Source of the DNA: Pseudomonas corrugata
Lineage (GTDB): Bacteria; Pseudomonadota; Gammaproteobacteria; Pseudomonadales; Pseudomonadaceae
Length of the DNA: 64,000 nt
Reading direction: 5' to 3'
Assembly: GCF_001269905.1 (NCBI RefSeq)
Contig: NZ_LHVK01000006.1
Location: 273,228 to 337,227 of the forward strand
Below, one piece after another: positions 25,972 through 35,208 of the stretch (position 1 is its first letter; every line of letters starts with the position of its first letter). The notes beneath the pieces were generated by a model that did not search any database, was not told where the DNA came from, and was given only the letters and a program-made list of their open reading frames with translations. Position numbers and translations under genes: made by a program.

Positions 25972-28862
25972 CCCAGCGCACAAACAATCCAACAAAACGC
26001 CCCAGCTTTGCCGACGTGAAAGGCGCCGCACTCAAGGACATTGATCGCGTACTTTCCCATTGGCTGCCCAACGGCAAACGGGTCGATGGCGGCAAGGAAT
26101 ACACCGCCCCCAATCCGACCCGCACGGACAAACGTGCCGGGTCGCTCAAGGTCAACTTGAGCAAAGGCACCTGGGCGGATTTTGCTACCGGTGACAAGGG
26201 CGGCGACCTGATCGACCTGGTGCGCTACCTAGACGGCGGCACGGACGTGGAAGCCTGCAACAAGCTGGCGGATCTGCTGCACGTATCGGCAGGCGCCGCG
26301 CAATCGAAGCCAGCACCGAGCAAAGGCAAAGCGCCGGAATGGATTGCCATTCAGCCGATCCCGGTCGAGGCCATGAATAAGTGCCCTGCCAAGCACCGAC
26401 AACACGGCGTGCCCTCCAAGGTCTGGATCTATCGCGATGCCCAAGGCCGGCCCCTCATGGCGCTTTATCGGTTCGACCTGGGGCCGGACGAAGACGGTAA
26501 GCCAAGGAAGGTCTTTGCACCGTTGACCTGGTGCCAACGCGCCGACGGCCAAACCACGCAATGGCGTTGGCAAGGTCTGCCCGATCCACGCCCTCTTCTG
26601 CACCTGGACGAACTATCGCAACGGCTCGATGCCCCGGTCGTACTGTGCGAGGGTGAGAAAGCCGCCGATGCCGCTGCCGAGTTGATGCCGGGCCATGTGG
26701 CGACCTGCTGGCCGAACGGTTCCAACTCTTGGCACAAGGCCGACCTGACACCGCTCAAAGGACGGTCTGTCTTGTTGTGGCCGGACAACGACTCCAGCGG
26801 TCAGAGCTGCATGGAGGCCGTCGCGGAAAAGCTGCGTGAAATCGGCGCCGCCTCAGTGCAAGCAATCGCCCTGGACGTCTTCAAACGCAAGCCCACGCTA
26901 AAGAATGGCAAACCGACCTTTGCCAAAGGTGGTCAATGGGACGATGGCGACGATGCAGCTGACGCACTCGCCAATGGCTGGACATCGGCCCACCTCGCCG
27001 AACTGGAGCGTACTGGTGAGCTGCTCGGCTCGGCAGCCACCCCCGCTCCGGCCGGAGAAATCGAAACAAAGGCACCACCGAAAACCAAGCGGCCCGCCAA
27101 ATCAAAAAATGACCTGCTGCCCGGTGGTTTTCGCCTGACGTCAGAAGGCGTGTTTTACTCCGGCGACGACGGCGAAGCGCGGCCTGTGTGCTCGCCTCTA
27201 GAGATCCTCGCACGTACCCGTGACGACAAGGGGCACAACTGGGGCTTACTGGTCGAGTTCGACGACCCTGACGGCCAGAAAAAACGCTGGAACATTCCAG
27301 CACGCACCATGACGGGCGACTTTGGCAAGGATGTACTTGGCCCCCTTGTGGACATGGGTTTACGTCTAGCCGGCAGCCGCTCAGGACGTAACGCACGCAA
27401 CGACCTGCAAAGCTATTTGCAGGGCTTTGACAGCGCGCAACGGGCTCGTCTGGTCACTCGGCTGGGCTGGCACGGGAATGCCTTCCTATTGCCCGAGCGG
27501 CAGATCGGCTCGCATGACGAACATCTGCACTTCTATGAAGCCGGTGCTCAACTTCCACCGATTAGCGAGTCCGGCACGCTGGAACAGTGGCAAGAGCAAA
27601 TCGGCGCACTGTGCGTTGGCAACCATCGTTTGGCGTTCGTCGTCAGCGTGGCTTTTGCTGGACCATTGCTGAACATACTCGGTCACGAGTCGGGCGGGTT
27701 TCACCTCTACGGTGACAGCTCTGGTGGCAAGACCACGCACCTGCAAGTCGCTGCCTCGATCTATGGCGGACCACGTGTGGTGCGCTCCTGGCGCTCGACA
27801 GACAATGCTCTGGAATCCATCGCCGCCGCGCATTCGGACGGCCTCCTGGTGCTGGATGAAATCGGCATGTGCGACCCGCGCATCATCGGCGAAACGGTGT
27901 ACATGCTTGGCAATGGCACCGGTAAGGCTCGCGCCAATGATCGAGGACAAGCAGGCCGACAGGTACAGGAGTGGCGCTTGCTGTTTCTCTCCACGGGCGA
28001 GAAGACGTTGGCGCAGCACATGGCCGAGGCAAACAAGGAACTGAAAGCCGGCATGGAAGTGCGCATGCTCGCCGTACCGGCGGACGCCAGTAAAGGCCTC
28101 GGCATGTTTGACGTGTTGAGTGGCTTCGACGACGCAGCGGCCCTCTCTGACGCGCTCAAGGCTCGGGTAGCCAAATACTACGGCACGCCACTCACCGCGT
28201 TCCTGGCGGCCCTTTGCGAGCCCGGGAAAATGCACGGATGGTCGACCATCCTCCGACGGACTTTGGAAGGGTTCGTTGCCAAAGCCCTCCCCGCCTCGGC
28301 CAGCGGGCAGGCACATCGAGCCGCTGCACGCTTTGGGCTGGCCGCAGCAGCTGGAGAGCTCGCTACCGCTCTCGGAATTACCGGTTGGCCTGACGGCACC
28401 GCGACCACAGCGGCACGGGTGTGCCTTAGCGCGTGGCTGAATGAGCGTGGCGGCGCCGGAAACCTTGAAGGTGATGCGATCTTGGCCCGCCTTCGCCAGA
28501 TCATCGAGCGCTTTGGCGAAAGCCGCTTTACGCGCTGGGAGACCGCCGCCGCGAAGATCGATGAGCACGGGCCCCGCACCATCGACCGCCTGGGCTTTCG
28601 CAAAACCCTGGAGCACGGCATGGGCGACACCATGCACACCACCCACACCTACTACGTGCTGCCCGAGGCATGGCGATCCGAGATATTTCGGGGCATGAAC
28701 ATCAACGCCGTGAACAAGGAGCTGCTGCACCGGGGGGTGTTGGAACCTGGTAGCGATGGCAAGGCATCGAGCTTGGTCCGGTTGCCCGGCCTCGGCCCGC
28801 AACGCTGCTACATCGTGAAGACGATTCCGGGAACGGATGAGAGCGAGGCTCGGGCTGCCTGA
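25968..28862 (+). CDS. TOPRIM/DUF927 primase-helicase (P4 alpha-like replication protein)
   Basis: A 964-residue protein. The N-terminal part (WADFATGDKGGDLIDLVRYL near residue 70) resembles primase N-terminal domains. A TOPRIM fold at about 220-290 shows the metal-binding VVLCEGEKAADAA and LLWPDNDSSG. From about 380 a DUF927 ATPase region has Walker A GDSSGGKT (582-589) and Walker B LLVLDEIG (about 626-633). Together these are the primase and helicase activities expected for autonomous replication of a P4-like element, and probably the protein that binds the GTGTAACG repeats. It starts by ATGA overlap. No truncation is visible. Confidence 0.9.
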   Translation: MTQRTNNPTKRPSFADVKGAALKDIDRVLSHWLPNGKRVDGGKEYTAPNPTRTDKRAGSLKVNLSKGTWADFATGDKGGDLIDLVRYLDGGTDVEACNKLADLLHVSAGAAQSKPAPSKGKAPEWIAIQPIPVEAMNKCPAKHRQHGVPSKVWIYRDAQGRPLMALYRFDLGPDEDGKPRKVFAPLTWCQRADGQTTQWRWQGLPDPRPLLHLDELSQRLDAPVVLCEGEKAADAAAELMPGHVATCWPNGSNSWHKADLTPLKGRSVLLWPDNDSSGQSCMEAVAEKLREIGAASVQAIALDVFKRKPTLKNGKPTFAKGGQWDDGDDAADALANGWTSAHLAELERTGELLGSAATPAPAGEIETKAPPKTKRPAKSKNDLLPGGFRLTSEGVFYSGDDGEARPVCSPLEILARTRDDKGHNWGLLVEFDDPDGQKKRWNIPARTMTGDFGKDVLGPLVDMGLRLAGSRSGRNARNDLQSYLQGFDSAQRARLVTRLGWHGNAFLLPERQIGSHDEHLHFYEAGAQLPPISESGTLEQWQEQIGALCVGNHRLAFVVSVAFAGPLLNILGHESGGFHLYGDSSGGKTTHLQVAASIYGGPRVVRSWRSTDNALESIAAAHSDGLLVLDEIGMCDPRIIGETVYMLGNGTGKARANDRGQAGRQVQEWRLLFLSTGEKTLAQHMAEANKELKAGMEVRMLAVPADASKGLGMFDVLSGFDDAAALSDALKARVAKYYGTPLTAFLAALCEPGKMHGWSTILRRTLEGFVAKALPASASGQAHRAAARFGLAAAAGELATALGITGWPDGTATTAARVCLSAWLNERGGAGNLEGDAILARLRQIIERFGESRFTRWETAAAKIDEHGPRTIDRLGFRKTLEHGMGDTMHTTHTYYVLPEAWRSEIFRGMNINAVNKELLHRGVLEPGSDGKASSLVRLPGLGPQRCYIVKTIPGTDESEARAA

Positions 28863-28953
28863 AGGCATCCCTACTGATCGAGGTAGCGCCGGCTGATTCC
28901 CGGCCTCGCCAGCCGCTCAACCCAACCCAAACAAATTGCACAGAGACAAGACA

Positions 28954-29796
28954 ATGAATGAACTCAAAGAACTGACAGATCGCCGCGAACAATTAATCCT
29001 CGAAATGGAAAATGTCAAAACCGAAATGCTTCCGCTCAAGACTGCGCTGGAAAGCGCCGAGGTCGTTGACCAACGCGGGAAACAAGAAGTACAGCATCAG
29101 TATGAAGAGCGAAAAAGGAAGTTTGATTCTCTGGACTTTGAGATCTATAGGTTGAATCAAAAAATCCATCGCCGTGAAAAACTCGCGAATCACGAAACCC
29201 TGATGGCGGGCTACGTTGATGCAATGGCGACTTGGAAAGCCGACGAGCAGGAACTCAACGAAAAGCGCCAGAGCCTTAGCACCCGGCTGAGTCAGATCCG
29301 CCAGCAAGCGACAGATGAAATGGCAAAGGCTCGACAGGCGGAGACAGAAGCGGCGACGGCCTATGCCCAAGCCGTAGCTTGGGGCGACGCCGAAGGTGAG
29401 AAGACTGCCAATGTCGACGCCCAAAAGGCCGCGAAAAACCTTACGACTGTAGCCGAGCAAAACCGTCGTCAGCAGCTGATTATCACGGCTCTGGAACAAG
29501 AGTTGACCACAGTCGACCAACACATCTCAGAAGCCCAACAAGAGCACACAAAAATTCAGAATGATTCGCTGTACCTCGCGACCTTGGTTCTTGAGGAGAG
29601 ATGGAATGAGGCAGCCCAAGCGTTGCTTGATATCGGCGGAAAGCTTTGGGCGGCCCATCGCATGATTAACCGAGATCCTGTCGCCTTGCGAAAGCTGGAC
29701 GTTCCAGAGCAAGGCGAGAACTTTGGCAGTTGGACCTCGGGTGATCTTTCGGAGCGTTCAACGCACTACGCCGTACAAGACGTGCTGGCCTTGTAA
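28954..29796 (+). CDS. Long coiled-coil hypothetical protein
   Basis: A 280-residue protein dominated by charged heptads (residues 1-80 and 95-200: ELTDRREQLILEMENVKTEM, QLIITALEQELTTVDQHISEAQQEH) with a short C-terminal globular stretch. There is no signal peptide or membrane helix. I prefer the ATG at 28954 to a TTG at 28936, though its ribosome site is weak. It follows the primase-helicase gene by 91 nt. I do not recognise a family; structural or DNA-organising roles are possible. Confidence 0.65.
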   Translation: MNELKELTDRREQLILEMENVKTEMLPLKTALESAEVVDQRGKQEVQHQYEERKRKFDSLDFEIYRLNQKIHRREKLANHETLMAGYVDAMATWKADEQELNEKRQSLSTRLSQIRQQATDEMAKARQAETEAATAYAQAVAWGDAEGEKTANVDAQKAAKNLTTVAEQNRRQQLIITALEQELTTVDQHISEAQQEHTKIQNDSLYLATLVLEERWNEAAQALLDIGGKLWAAHRMINRDPVALRKLDVPEQGENFGSWTSGDLSERSTHYAVQDVLAL

Positions 29797-29815
29797 CGAC
29801 CCGCTCTACCTGAAA

Positions 29816-29838
29816 CAGCCCACGCATGTGGGCTGCTT
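29816..29838 (+). terminator. Hairpin after the coiled-coil gene
   Basis: Perfect 8-bp arms CAGCCCAC and GTGGGCTG surround GCAT, followed by CTTAAATAA. A modest terminator about 20 nt past the stop. Confidence 0.6.
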
Positions 29839-29862
29839 AAATAATGCCCAAGGATCAGCAGT

Positions 29863-30051
29863 ATGAACACCGCCATGCAGAACAACTCCAGTCGTACCGA
29901 AACGCTGAAGGCCAGGAAAACCCATCTGAGCGCCCTGCTCAAGCTTATGGGCTCTCGCTGGGGGAAAAGCACAGCGATACAGAACCTCACCGCAAACGCG
30001 ATCAAGGCAGAGCTGAGCCTCATTGATCAGAAACTAAAGCGCCGGAGTTAA
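29863..30051 (+). CDS. Small basic hypothetical protein
   Basis: A 62-residue basic protein (SSRTETLKARKTHLSALLKLMGSRWGKS, AIKAELSLIDQKLKRRS). AAGGA lies about 8 nt before the ATG, which supports translation. It may be a DNA-binding accessory protein, but no family is recognised. An inverted repeat GGAAGCC/GGCTTCC at 30059-30077 just after the stop probably ends its transcript. Confidence 0.5.
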   Translation: MNTAMQNNSSRTETLKARKTHLSALLKLMGSRWGKSTAIQNLTANAIKAELSLIDQKLKRRS

Positions 30052-30356
30052 CGCACGTGGAAGCCTATCCGGCTTCCGCTGCCTGCTCTATAGTAGTTGG
30101 TTGAGCCGACAGGTTTAACTGTTCAGTCCCACCCTCACATTAATTTAAAGGGCAGCTTTCGGGCCAATAGCTGCCACCCACGAACGTCTGCTTTCGCCAA
30201 AAACAGTCGTTCAGAATGGGCAGCAAACGGTTAACTAACTCTGTCAGATATATTTGGGTTCTCACGTGTGACCGAAGGAAAACTTAGCTCACTGACTTGT
30301 AGCAGCCGCGGTTAGCTGTTCCAAGGAGCTGTTTTGGTACGCGAAACTTATAACCA
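30052..30356. other. Non-coding interval before the defence cargo
   Basis: No gene is seen. It holds the hairpin at 30059-30077 and an inverted repeat GGCAGCT/AGCTGCC at 30151-30175 with a GGGCCAAT loop. Similar GGCAGCTATTGGCC text recurs at 36479, and a looser one at 34850, so this may be a dispersed pseudomonad intergenic repeat. It marks a drop in GC into the cargo genes. Confidence 0.45.
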
Positions 30357-31163
30357 TTACAAAAGCTTTGGGATCAGAATGGCACTGCGTTGTGTTTGAT
30401 TTACTTCAAGAAGGCCTCTGAGGCATGCCGCCCCCCAGCCATAGCCCAAGTTTGCAGCATGCATGATAGCCAGCTCCTCTTCTATGGCGGCCTCCCATGC
30501 CGCTTCTTTTTTACGTGCAACTCTCGCCGCCATGGTGCTAATTTGAACATTGGTGGCTAGCTTAAAGGCCCGGCGATCAATACTGATCATCATGTGTGCC
30601 AGAATACGAGACTGCTCGACTTGGTCAAAATCAAGCTCATTAAACCCAAGCTCAAACTCTGTGACAATCCCGGACACATCGAATTTGGTTACGAGCTTTA
30701 GCCTGGAAAAAATGTCTTTATCAAAAATCGGATGTAGCAGTTTGTGTTTCACCCCGTTCACGTGCTTGCTGCCCCGCTTTTGGTTGCAAGAATTACATGA
30801 GGGTACTAGGTTCCAACTAAAGACGGAGAACTCCGGAAATGGAGACTTCGGCAGATAGTGCTCTACGGTGCCAACCGCTGAATTTCCGCACATAGGGCAA
30901 GATCCGATGAGTACATCCCGCACTTTAGGAATCCAATCTAGCCCATATTTTTTTGCGCCGCCCTCATATGCTGCATGCAAACATATTTTTTGATCTTTAG
31001 ACAAACCAATCGCTTTTAGTTGAGGTGAGCCGAAACTTTTTAAGTAGTCAGAGTATGCCTTATGTATTGCACTGTAGGTACCGCTTAGAAACACGTAACC
31101 AAGCGTTAAGGATTTGAGAGTTTTCAAGTCGTCGATAGCTTGCGCATGACTGAAATGCTGCAT
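30357..31163 (-). CDS. HNH endonuclease, PtuB-like partner of the ATPase
   Basis: A 268-residue HNH nuclease. The core is CPMCGNSAVGTVEHYLPKSPFPEFS...NLVPSCNSCNQKRGS: C89/C92 and C123/C126 form the zinc knuckles and H102 (VEHYLPK) is the expected catalytic His. PtuB of the Septu defence system has this same HNH form. The start is 2 nt after the stop of the ATPase gene, so the two are one operon and very likely one complex. It probably cuts nucleic acid when the ATPase senses infection. Longer than many PtuB proteins because of N- and C-terminal helices. Confidence 0.82.
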   Translation of the reverse strand: MQHFSHAQAIDDLKTLKSLTLGYVFLSGTYSAIHKAYSDYLKSFGSPQLKAIGLSKDQKICLHAAYEGGAKKYGLDWIPKVRDVLIGSCPMCGNSAVGTVEHYLPKSPFPEFSVFSWNLVPSCNSCNQKRGSKHVNGVKHKLLHPIFDKDIFSRLKLVTKFDVSGIVTEFELGFNELDFDQVEQSRILAHMMISIDRRAFKLATNVQISTMAARVARKKEAAWEAAIEEELAIMHAANLGYGWGAACLRGLLEVNQTQRSAILIPKLL

Positions 31164-31165
31164 GA

Positions 31166-32821
31166 TTAATCATACTCCTCCGGATTGGAAATCCTATCCT
31201 TGATTTCCAAAAGCATTTCAATATTAAAAATGTCTTTGTAATCCTCAAGTATCTGATCGAAGCTCATATTGGTCTTGGCGAGTATTTCGCTAATTTTACG
31301 ATGATAAGCATCAATGGTGCTATCACCAAAAACTGCCAAAGATATTTCAGCTACATTTGCACCTAGTGTCTGAAGGTAAGGTCTACTGATTGACGCATCT
31401 GGGCCTTTTCGCTCCAAAATGTGAACACAGTGAGTGGGAACTTCTCGAACGATGTAGGCTGAATGTGTTGCTATGATAGCCATCGACGATGTCAACTCCA
31501 GGATACTATAGAGAAACATCATGTAATCACTTACAAGATTTGGATGAAGGTACGTCTCGGGCTCATCTATTATCAGTAACGTACCGTAGCCAGCGAGTGT
31601 CAGGAAATGCAGTGCAAAGTGAAACATACTGCGTTGTCCGCTACTCAAGTCTATAGCGCGCCTTGAGCCAGCACTCAAGAAACTAGGCTCTCTGGTAATA
31701 TCGATGGTGCCCAGGATATCCAGCGAACGTTGCTCACCATTCATCTGGTTTATAAAGCTCCATTTTTTTCCTTCTCTATCCGCTACGCAACAATACTCTG
31801 GACAATCGTTTGATACAGGAATAGCTAACAAGTCCATAGGCATAATGCCAGACAATGCGTCGGTAAAAATTTTGCTTTTGGCTTGACTAAATCTGTCATC
31901 AGTAACCCTCAGCAGGGTCACCAACAAGTAAGAAAGATTCTGATGGAATTCGTTTGTTTCTTTTCTTGCAGTTGTATTGAATGCGTGATACTCAAAAACA
32001 CCAACGCTGCTGAAGCGTGGAAGGGCGGAAGAAGGATCAGAGAAATATGAGACAACACGATTAAATCTAAAGTCGTCGGCAAAATCTAGAGTGGAGCTAT
32101 CATATTGTATTAGCTTTTTGTTCTCTGAATATAACTGCGTCGATGGACCATCTTGTTTTCTATTCGCTAGAGCCGCTGCTTCAACCGCCAAACGAGCAAG
32201 CAGGTTAGTTTTGCCTGTGCCGTTTACACCTATCAGGCAGTGCACCCTATCATCAAAATGCTCATGGTGACGAAAACCAATATCAAGCTTCACGAAATTT
32301 TCAGTGCCAGGAAGCAAAGTTGAGAAACTAAAAGGAGTTTTTGCGTCACCTAAGGGTGCTTTAACATAGGCGCCAGCAAATCCATTTATCAATGATAAAT
32401 AGGCTTTTTGGTCGCGAAGCACCCCAAGCCTAAAAGGTTCAATCTGAATTACATGCTCGTACTTTCCAGTGCCAGCATAACGATCATAGGACACCTCATG
32501 CAGTTCTTTTAAGACATATATAAAAGCACTATCTGGCAGCTTACTTGCTAGATGTCTGTATTGTTCAGGATTGGACAGAAGACTGACAAAATATTTCAAC
32601 TCTCCTGAAGGGGCGCCGGTGAGATAGCTATACGGTTTTTGCTCTTTAATATTCAGAGGCAATACGTACGCACTCAAAAATATCATCTCACCTTTATAGA
32701 GAAAATTCACTGAGGCATGAAAGTTAAAACCGAAATCATTCCAGTTAGGTTTTGAGGAGCTTATATTTATACCGTCATCAAAACCATCAGGTGGGTCCTC
32801 TAGCTTAATTTTCCATGTCAT
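31166..32821 (-). CDS. ABC-type AAA ATPase, PtuA-like (Septu-like defence)
   Basis: A 551-residue ATPase of the SMC/OLD-like ABC class. Walker A GVNGTGKT is at 198-205, the ABC signature LSSGQ at 392-396, Walker B LLIIDEPETYLHP with the catalytic Glu near 420, and the H-loop IATHS near 451. About 195 residues precede the P-loop, much more than in standard PtuA proteins, and form an alpha/beta region I cannot assign. The start ATG has AAGGAAC upstream. It is followed at once by the HNH nuclease gene, the Septu layout. Role: probable sensor and regulator of the nuclease in anti-phage defence; this is inferred from the pair. Confidence 0.82.
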   Translation of the reverse strand: MTWKIKLEDPPDGFDDGINISSSKPNWNDFGFNFHASVNFLYKGEMIFLSAYVLPLNIKEQKPYSYLTGAPSGELKYFVSLLSNPEQYRHLASKLPDSAFIYVLKELHEVSYDRYAGTGKYEHVIQIEPFRLGVLRDQKAYLSLINGFAGAYVKAPLGDAKTPFSFSTLLPGTENFVKLDIGFRHHEHFDDRVHCLIGVNGTGKTNLLARLAVEAAALANRKQDGPSTQLYSENKKLIQYDSSTLDFADDFRFNRVVSYFSDPSSALPRFSSVGVFEYHAFNTTARKETNEFHQNLSYLLVTLLRVTDDRFSQAKSKIFTDALSGIMPMDLLAIPVSNDCPEYCCVADREGKKWSFINQMNGEQRSLDILGTIDITREPSFLSAGSRRAIDLSSGQRSMFHFALHFLTLAGYGTLLIIDEPETYLHPNLVSDYMMFLYSILELTSSMAIIATHSAYIVREVPTHCVHILERKGPDASISRPYLQTLGANVAEISLAVFGDSTIDAYHRKISEILAKTNMSFDQILEDYKDIFNIEMLLEIKDRISNPEEYD

Positions 32822-33023
32822 TTCCCGTTCCTTTGTGAAGACAACAATTTAAGAGTATGCATGGTAGCATTTTGCCATGGTTTAGTCGTGACGCTCATGC
32901 ATCTATTGGATAAACGCTGAACAGCAGCTTCTGGCCTAAGCGGTCAGTCATGACCGGCTGTTATGGAACAATATTGAGCACGTCTCCCTGACTACATCTC
33001 CCATGGAAAATTGTTTTGTGAAA

Positions 33024-34682
33024 TTACACACCCTTAATAATATATGCCATATGCAATCGTATCGATTTTTCTCCGCACTCCAAATACAAGCTGTCTACCG
33101 CGGTCGCTCGCTCAGACTCAGACCCAAAAGCATCGATAACTTGATTGCTCGTTCTAGCTCGATCATTAATCCATGCATTGTACATATCCTTATGCCTTTC
33201 AGAGTAGACCAGCTCTCCTTCTGAGTTTTGAATAAAGCAGGCGTTAATAATCGAGACTTGACCAGAGGCAAATCCTTCAAAAAGGCTTTCTGAAACTTTA
33301 ATGAATTCTGCTGAATTGGTTATGCGGTCGAGATGGATTTTGTCTAGACCCTGGTTAAATTTAAGGCGGTTGTGTGTATACTTCAAAGCGGCTGCAAAAT
33401 CAGACGGTGAAAATCCGAGATCGGAATGCGCCCAATAAGTCATCAGAAGCGCAATCTTTTCAACGATAATATGAAGCTCCTGATATGATGTATCTGATAA
33501 GTCTGGCGCAGCCCCATGTGCAATTTTATCCCTAATTCGCTTTATTAGCGAAAAGTCATCATCCGACAAATTGATAATTCTGCGGATGCTTTCGTCCGTC
33601 AAGTTTTCTGCGTAATAATATTTCTCTCTGAACGTCAACTCACGCGACGTCACGAAAATCGACTCAATAAGAGACTCCATATCTTTAATCTGATATTTGT
33701 TCAAAGGCTTTTTTAAAAGCTTAATTTGCTCTTTGAATTTTGTAACTTTTTTACTTTCAGTTTTTGTCAATTTTTGATTTGCGATTTCTGCATAGGTGCT
33801 AACGTACTCGTCAAGTAAACTCACATATCCCAGAACTTTGAACTCCCAGAACCCCTCATAACGTTGCATACCTGCAAGACGAACCCACGAAGTTTTCCGA
33901 TAGCTGGAAGTATAAAACCGGTTAAATATTGACTGCCATTTATCATCTAACGAATGTCTTTGGGTTAAACAACTTAGCCAATAAGCTCCGCTGGACGATC
34001 CTCTGTCAATTTTTTTAAAGGCTGGAAAGTAGATGGGGATAGGATAACCCACGCCAAAACCAACCCATACATTTGCAATAGATACAGGGGTTGCAGTCAG
34101 CAGAGATAACAAGGTGGAGAGCTCAAAAGATTTCTCTCTGAGCTCTTCAACTGAAAACACGCCACCAGCTCGCTCAAAAATAAAACGTGTATGCTCGTGT
34201 ATTACATGATCTTCGCCACGTCTTGTCAAGCTGCTAAATGTTTCAGTTTTAAGAGCAAAATTTTCGTCAGCCATTTTTATAGTTATAGAAAGCTGGGGCG
34301 CCGAATTTTTCCAGCTTACACTCTCGCCCAGCTCGCCAACAATATACTGACCATGTAAAAACCAATCAGACAATTCCTCATACTTAACATGAAACTCACT
34401 TATGCCAGCTTTAACATTGCCGCAAGCAATAAAACCTGCATATAATAATAGGTCTTCAATTTCGCAATTGAAGAGAGTAAAGTGTCGCCCTTCTTTTGTT
34501 TTCGCCTTAAGGGTCGGAAGCTTTCTTTGTGGTACTCTGAAATTAGAGTTAAGGTCTAGCTGTATACAGATAAAATTGCCACCACCAAATGACAATTGCC
34601 CCTCACCTAAGATAATATAATCATCATAATAAACTTCGACGCCACACTCAATTTCGTTAGAGAAGTCGAAATCTTGTATCAT
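33024..34682 (-). CDS. ApeA-like HEPN anti-phage protein
   Basis: A 552-residue protein. The N-terminal half is beta-rich (IILGEGQLSFGGGNFICIQLDL, FHVKYEELSDWFLHGQYIVGEL, LSITIKMADENFALKTETF) like the ApeA N-terminal domain. The C-terminal half is helical with RDKIAH at 384-389, a HEPN R-x4-H catalytic motif, typical of RNA-cleaving abortive-infection nucleases. ApeA is a known single-gene defence protein with this arrangement. It is AT-rich compared with the core genes and lies 202 nt upstream of the ATPase gene on the same strand. Identification rests on motif and architecture only. Confidence 0.78.
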   Translation of the reverse strand: MIQDFDFSNEIECGVEVYYDDYIILGEGQLSFGGGNFICIQLDLNSNFRVPQRKLPTLKAKTKEGRHFTLFNCEIEDLLLYAGFIACGNVKAGISEFHVKYEELSDWFLHGQYIVGELGESVSWKNSAPQLSITIKMADENFALKTETFSSLTRRGEDHVIHEHTRFIFERAGGVFSVEELREKSFELSTLLSLLTATPVSIANVWVGFGVGYPIPIYFPAFKKIDRGSSSGAYWLSCLTQRHSLDDKWQSIFNRFYTSSYRKTSWVRLAGMQRYEGFWEFKVLGYVSLLDEYVSTYAEIANQKLTKTESKKVTKFKEQIKLLKKPLNKYQIKDMESLIESIFVTSRELTFREKYYYAENLTDESIRRIINLSDDDFSLIKRIRDKIAHGAAPDLSDTSYQELHIIVEKIALLMTYWAHSDLGFSPSDFAAALKYTHNRLKFNQGLDKIHLDRITNSAEFIKVSESLFEGFASGQVSIINACFIQNSEGELVYSERHKDMYNAWINDRARTSNQVIDAFGSESERATAVDSLYLECGEKSIRLHMAYIIKGV

Positions 34683-34870
34683 TGATCAACCCTTTCCCAA
34701 AGAATTTGGATCCAGCATATCTATATGCAAGGAATTGTTCATTTTTGTCTGTAATAGTGAAGCAATAGCGGCATACCAAGGTTTGCTTCTGTCCAATTTT
34801 TACCAATCACCACTGACTGCAAAAGGTCGTAAACATCAACACGCGAACGGATACTTTTGGCCGATTTCTG

Positions 34871-34990
34871 CCGGTCAAGGCCATCCAATTGGCTGGTCAA
34901 ATCCAATGCACGCGGCTGGTCAAGTCGATGCAAATTACTGGGGGAGTGCAGTGCAAGCGGGTGGTCAGGTGAAGAGCAACTACCCGGCTA
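34871..34990. repeat. Degenerate GGCTGGTCAA repeats, possible IS21-like end
   Basis: Spaced copies of GGCTGGTCAAATCCAATGCA-like text occur at 34891 and 34914, with weaker ones at 34873 and 34960. IS21-family ends carry several such transposase-binding repeats, so this may be a relic; no transposase gene remains. The enclosing 34683-35208 gap otherwise shows no gene; the open frame across it (34735-34998) translates only these repeats. Confidence 0.4.
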
Positions 34991-35208
34991 GCGTCTAGTT
35001 GGTTCAATGCTTCCCCTTGCCTTGACGCTTCCTCTGTAAATCCGAATGCATTCGATACCGTCGGCCTTGCTGCCGATCCATACACCAATAGGAGAAACCC
35101 ATATCGAGTTGTACTCACTTGGAGTCTGAAGTAAAAGTCAAGCGCAGCAATCGGCTGTGGTCGATTGCCAGCTCGCTTCGCACCTCAGAGGTCTAACCCA
35201 CATATTCT

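Noticed and set aside
27486..28868. 460-codon antisense frame opposite the primase-helicase
   Set aside because: Shadow of a coding gene with strong motifs on the other strand.
34735..34998. 87-codon frame with AGQV...NYW repeats
   Set aside because: The repeats come from the DNA-level GGTCAA repeats; no ribosome site.
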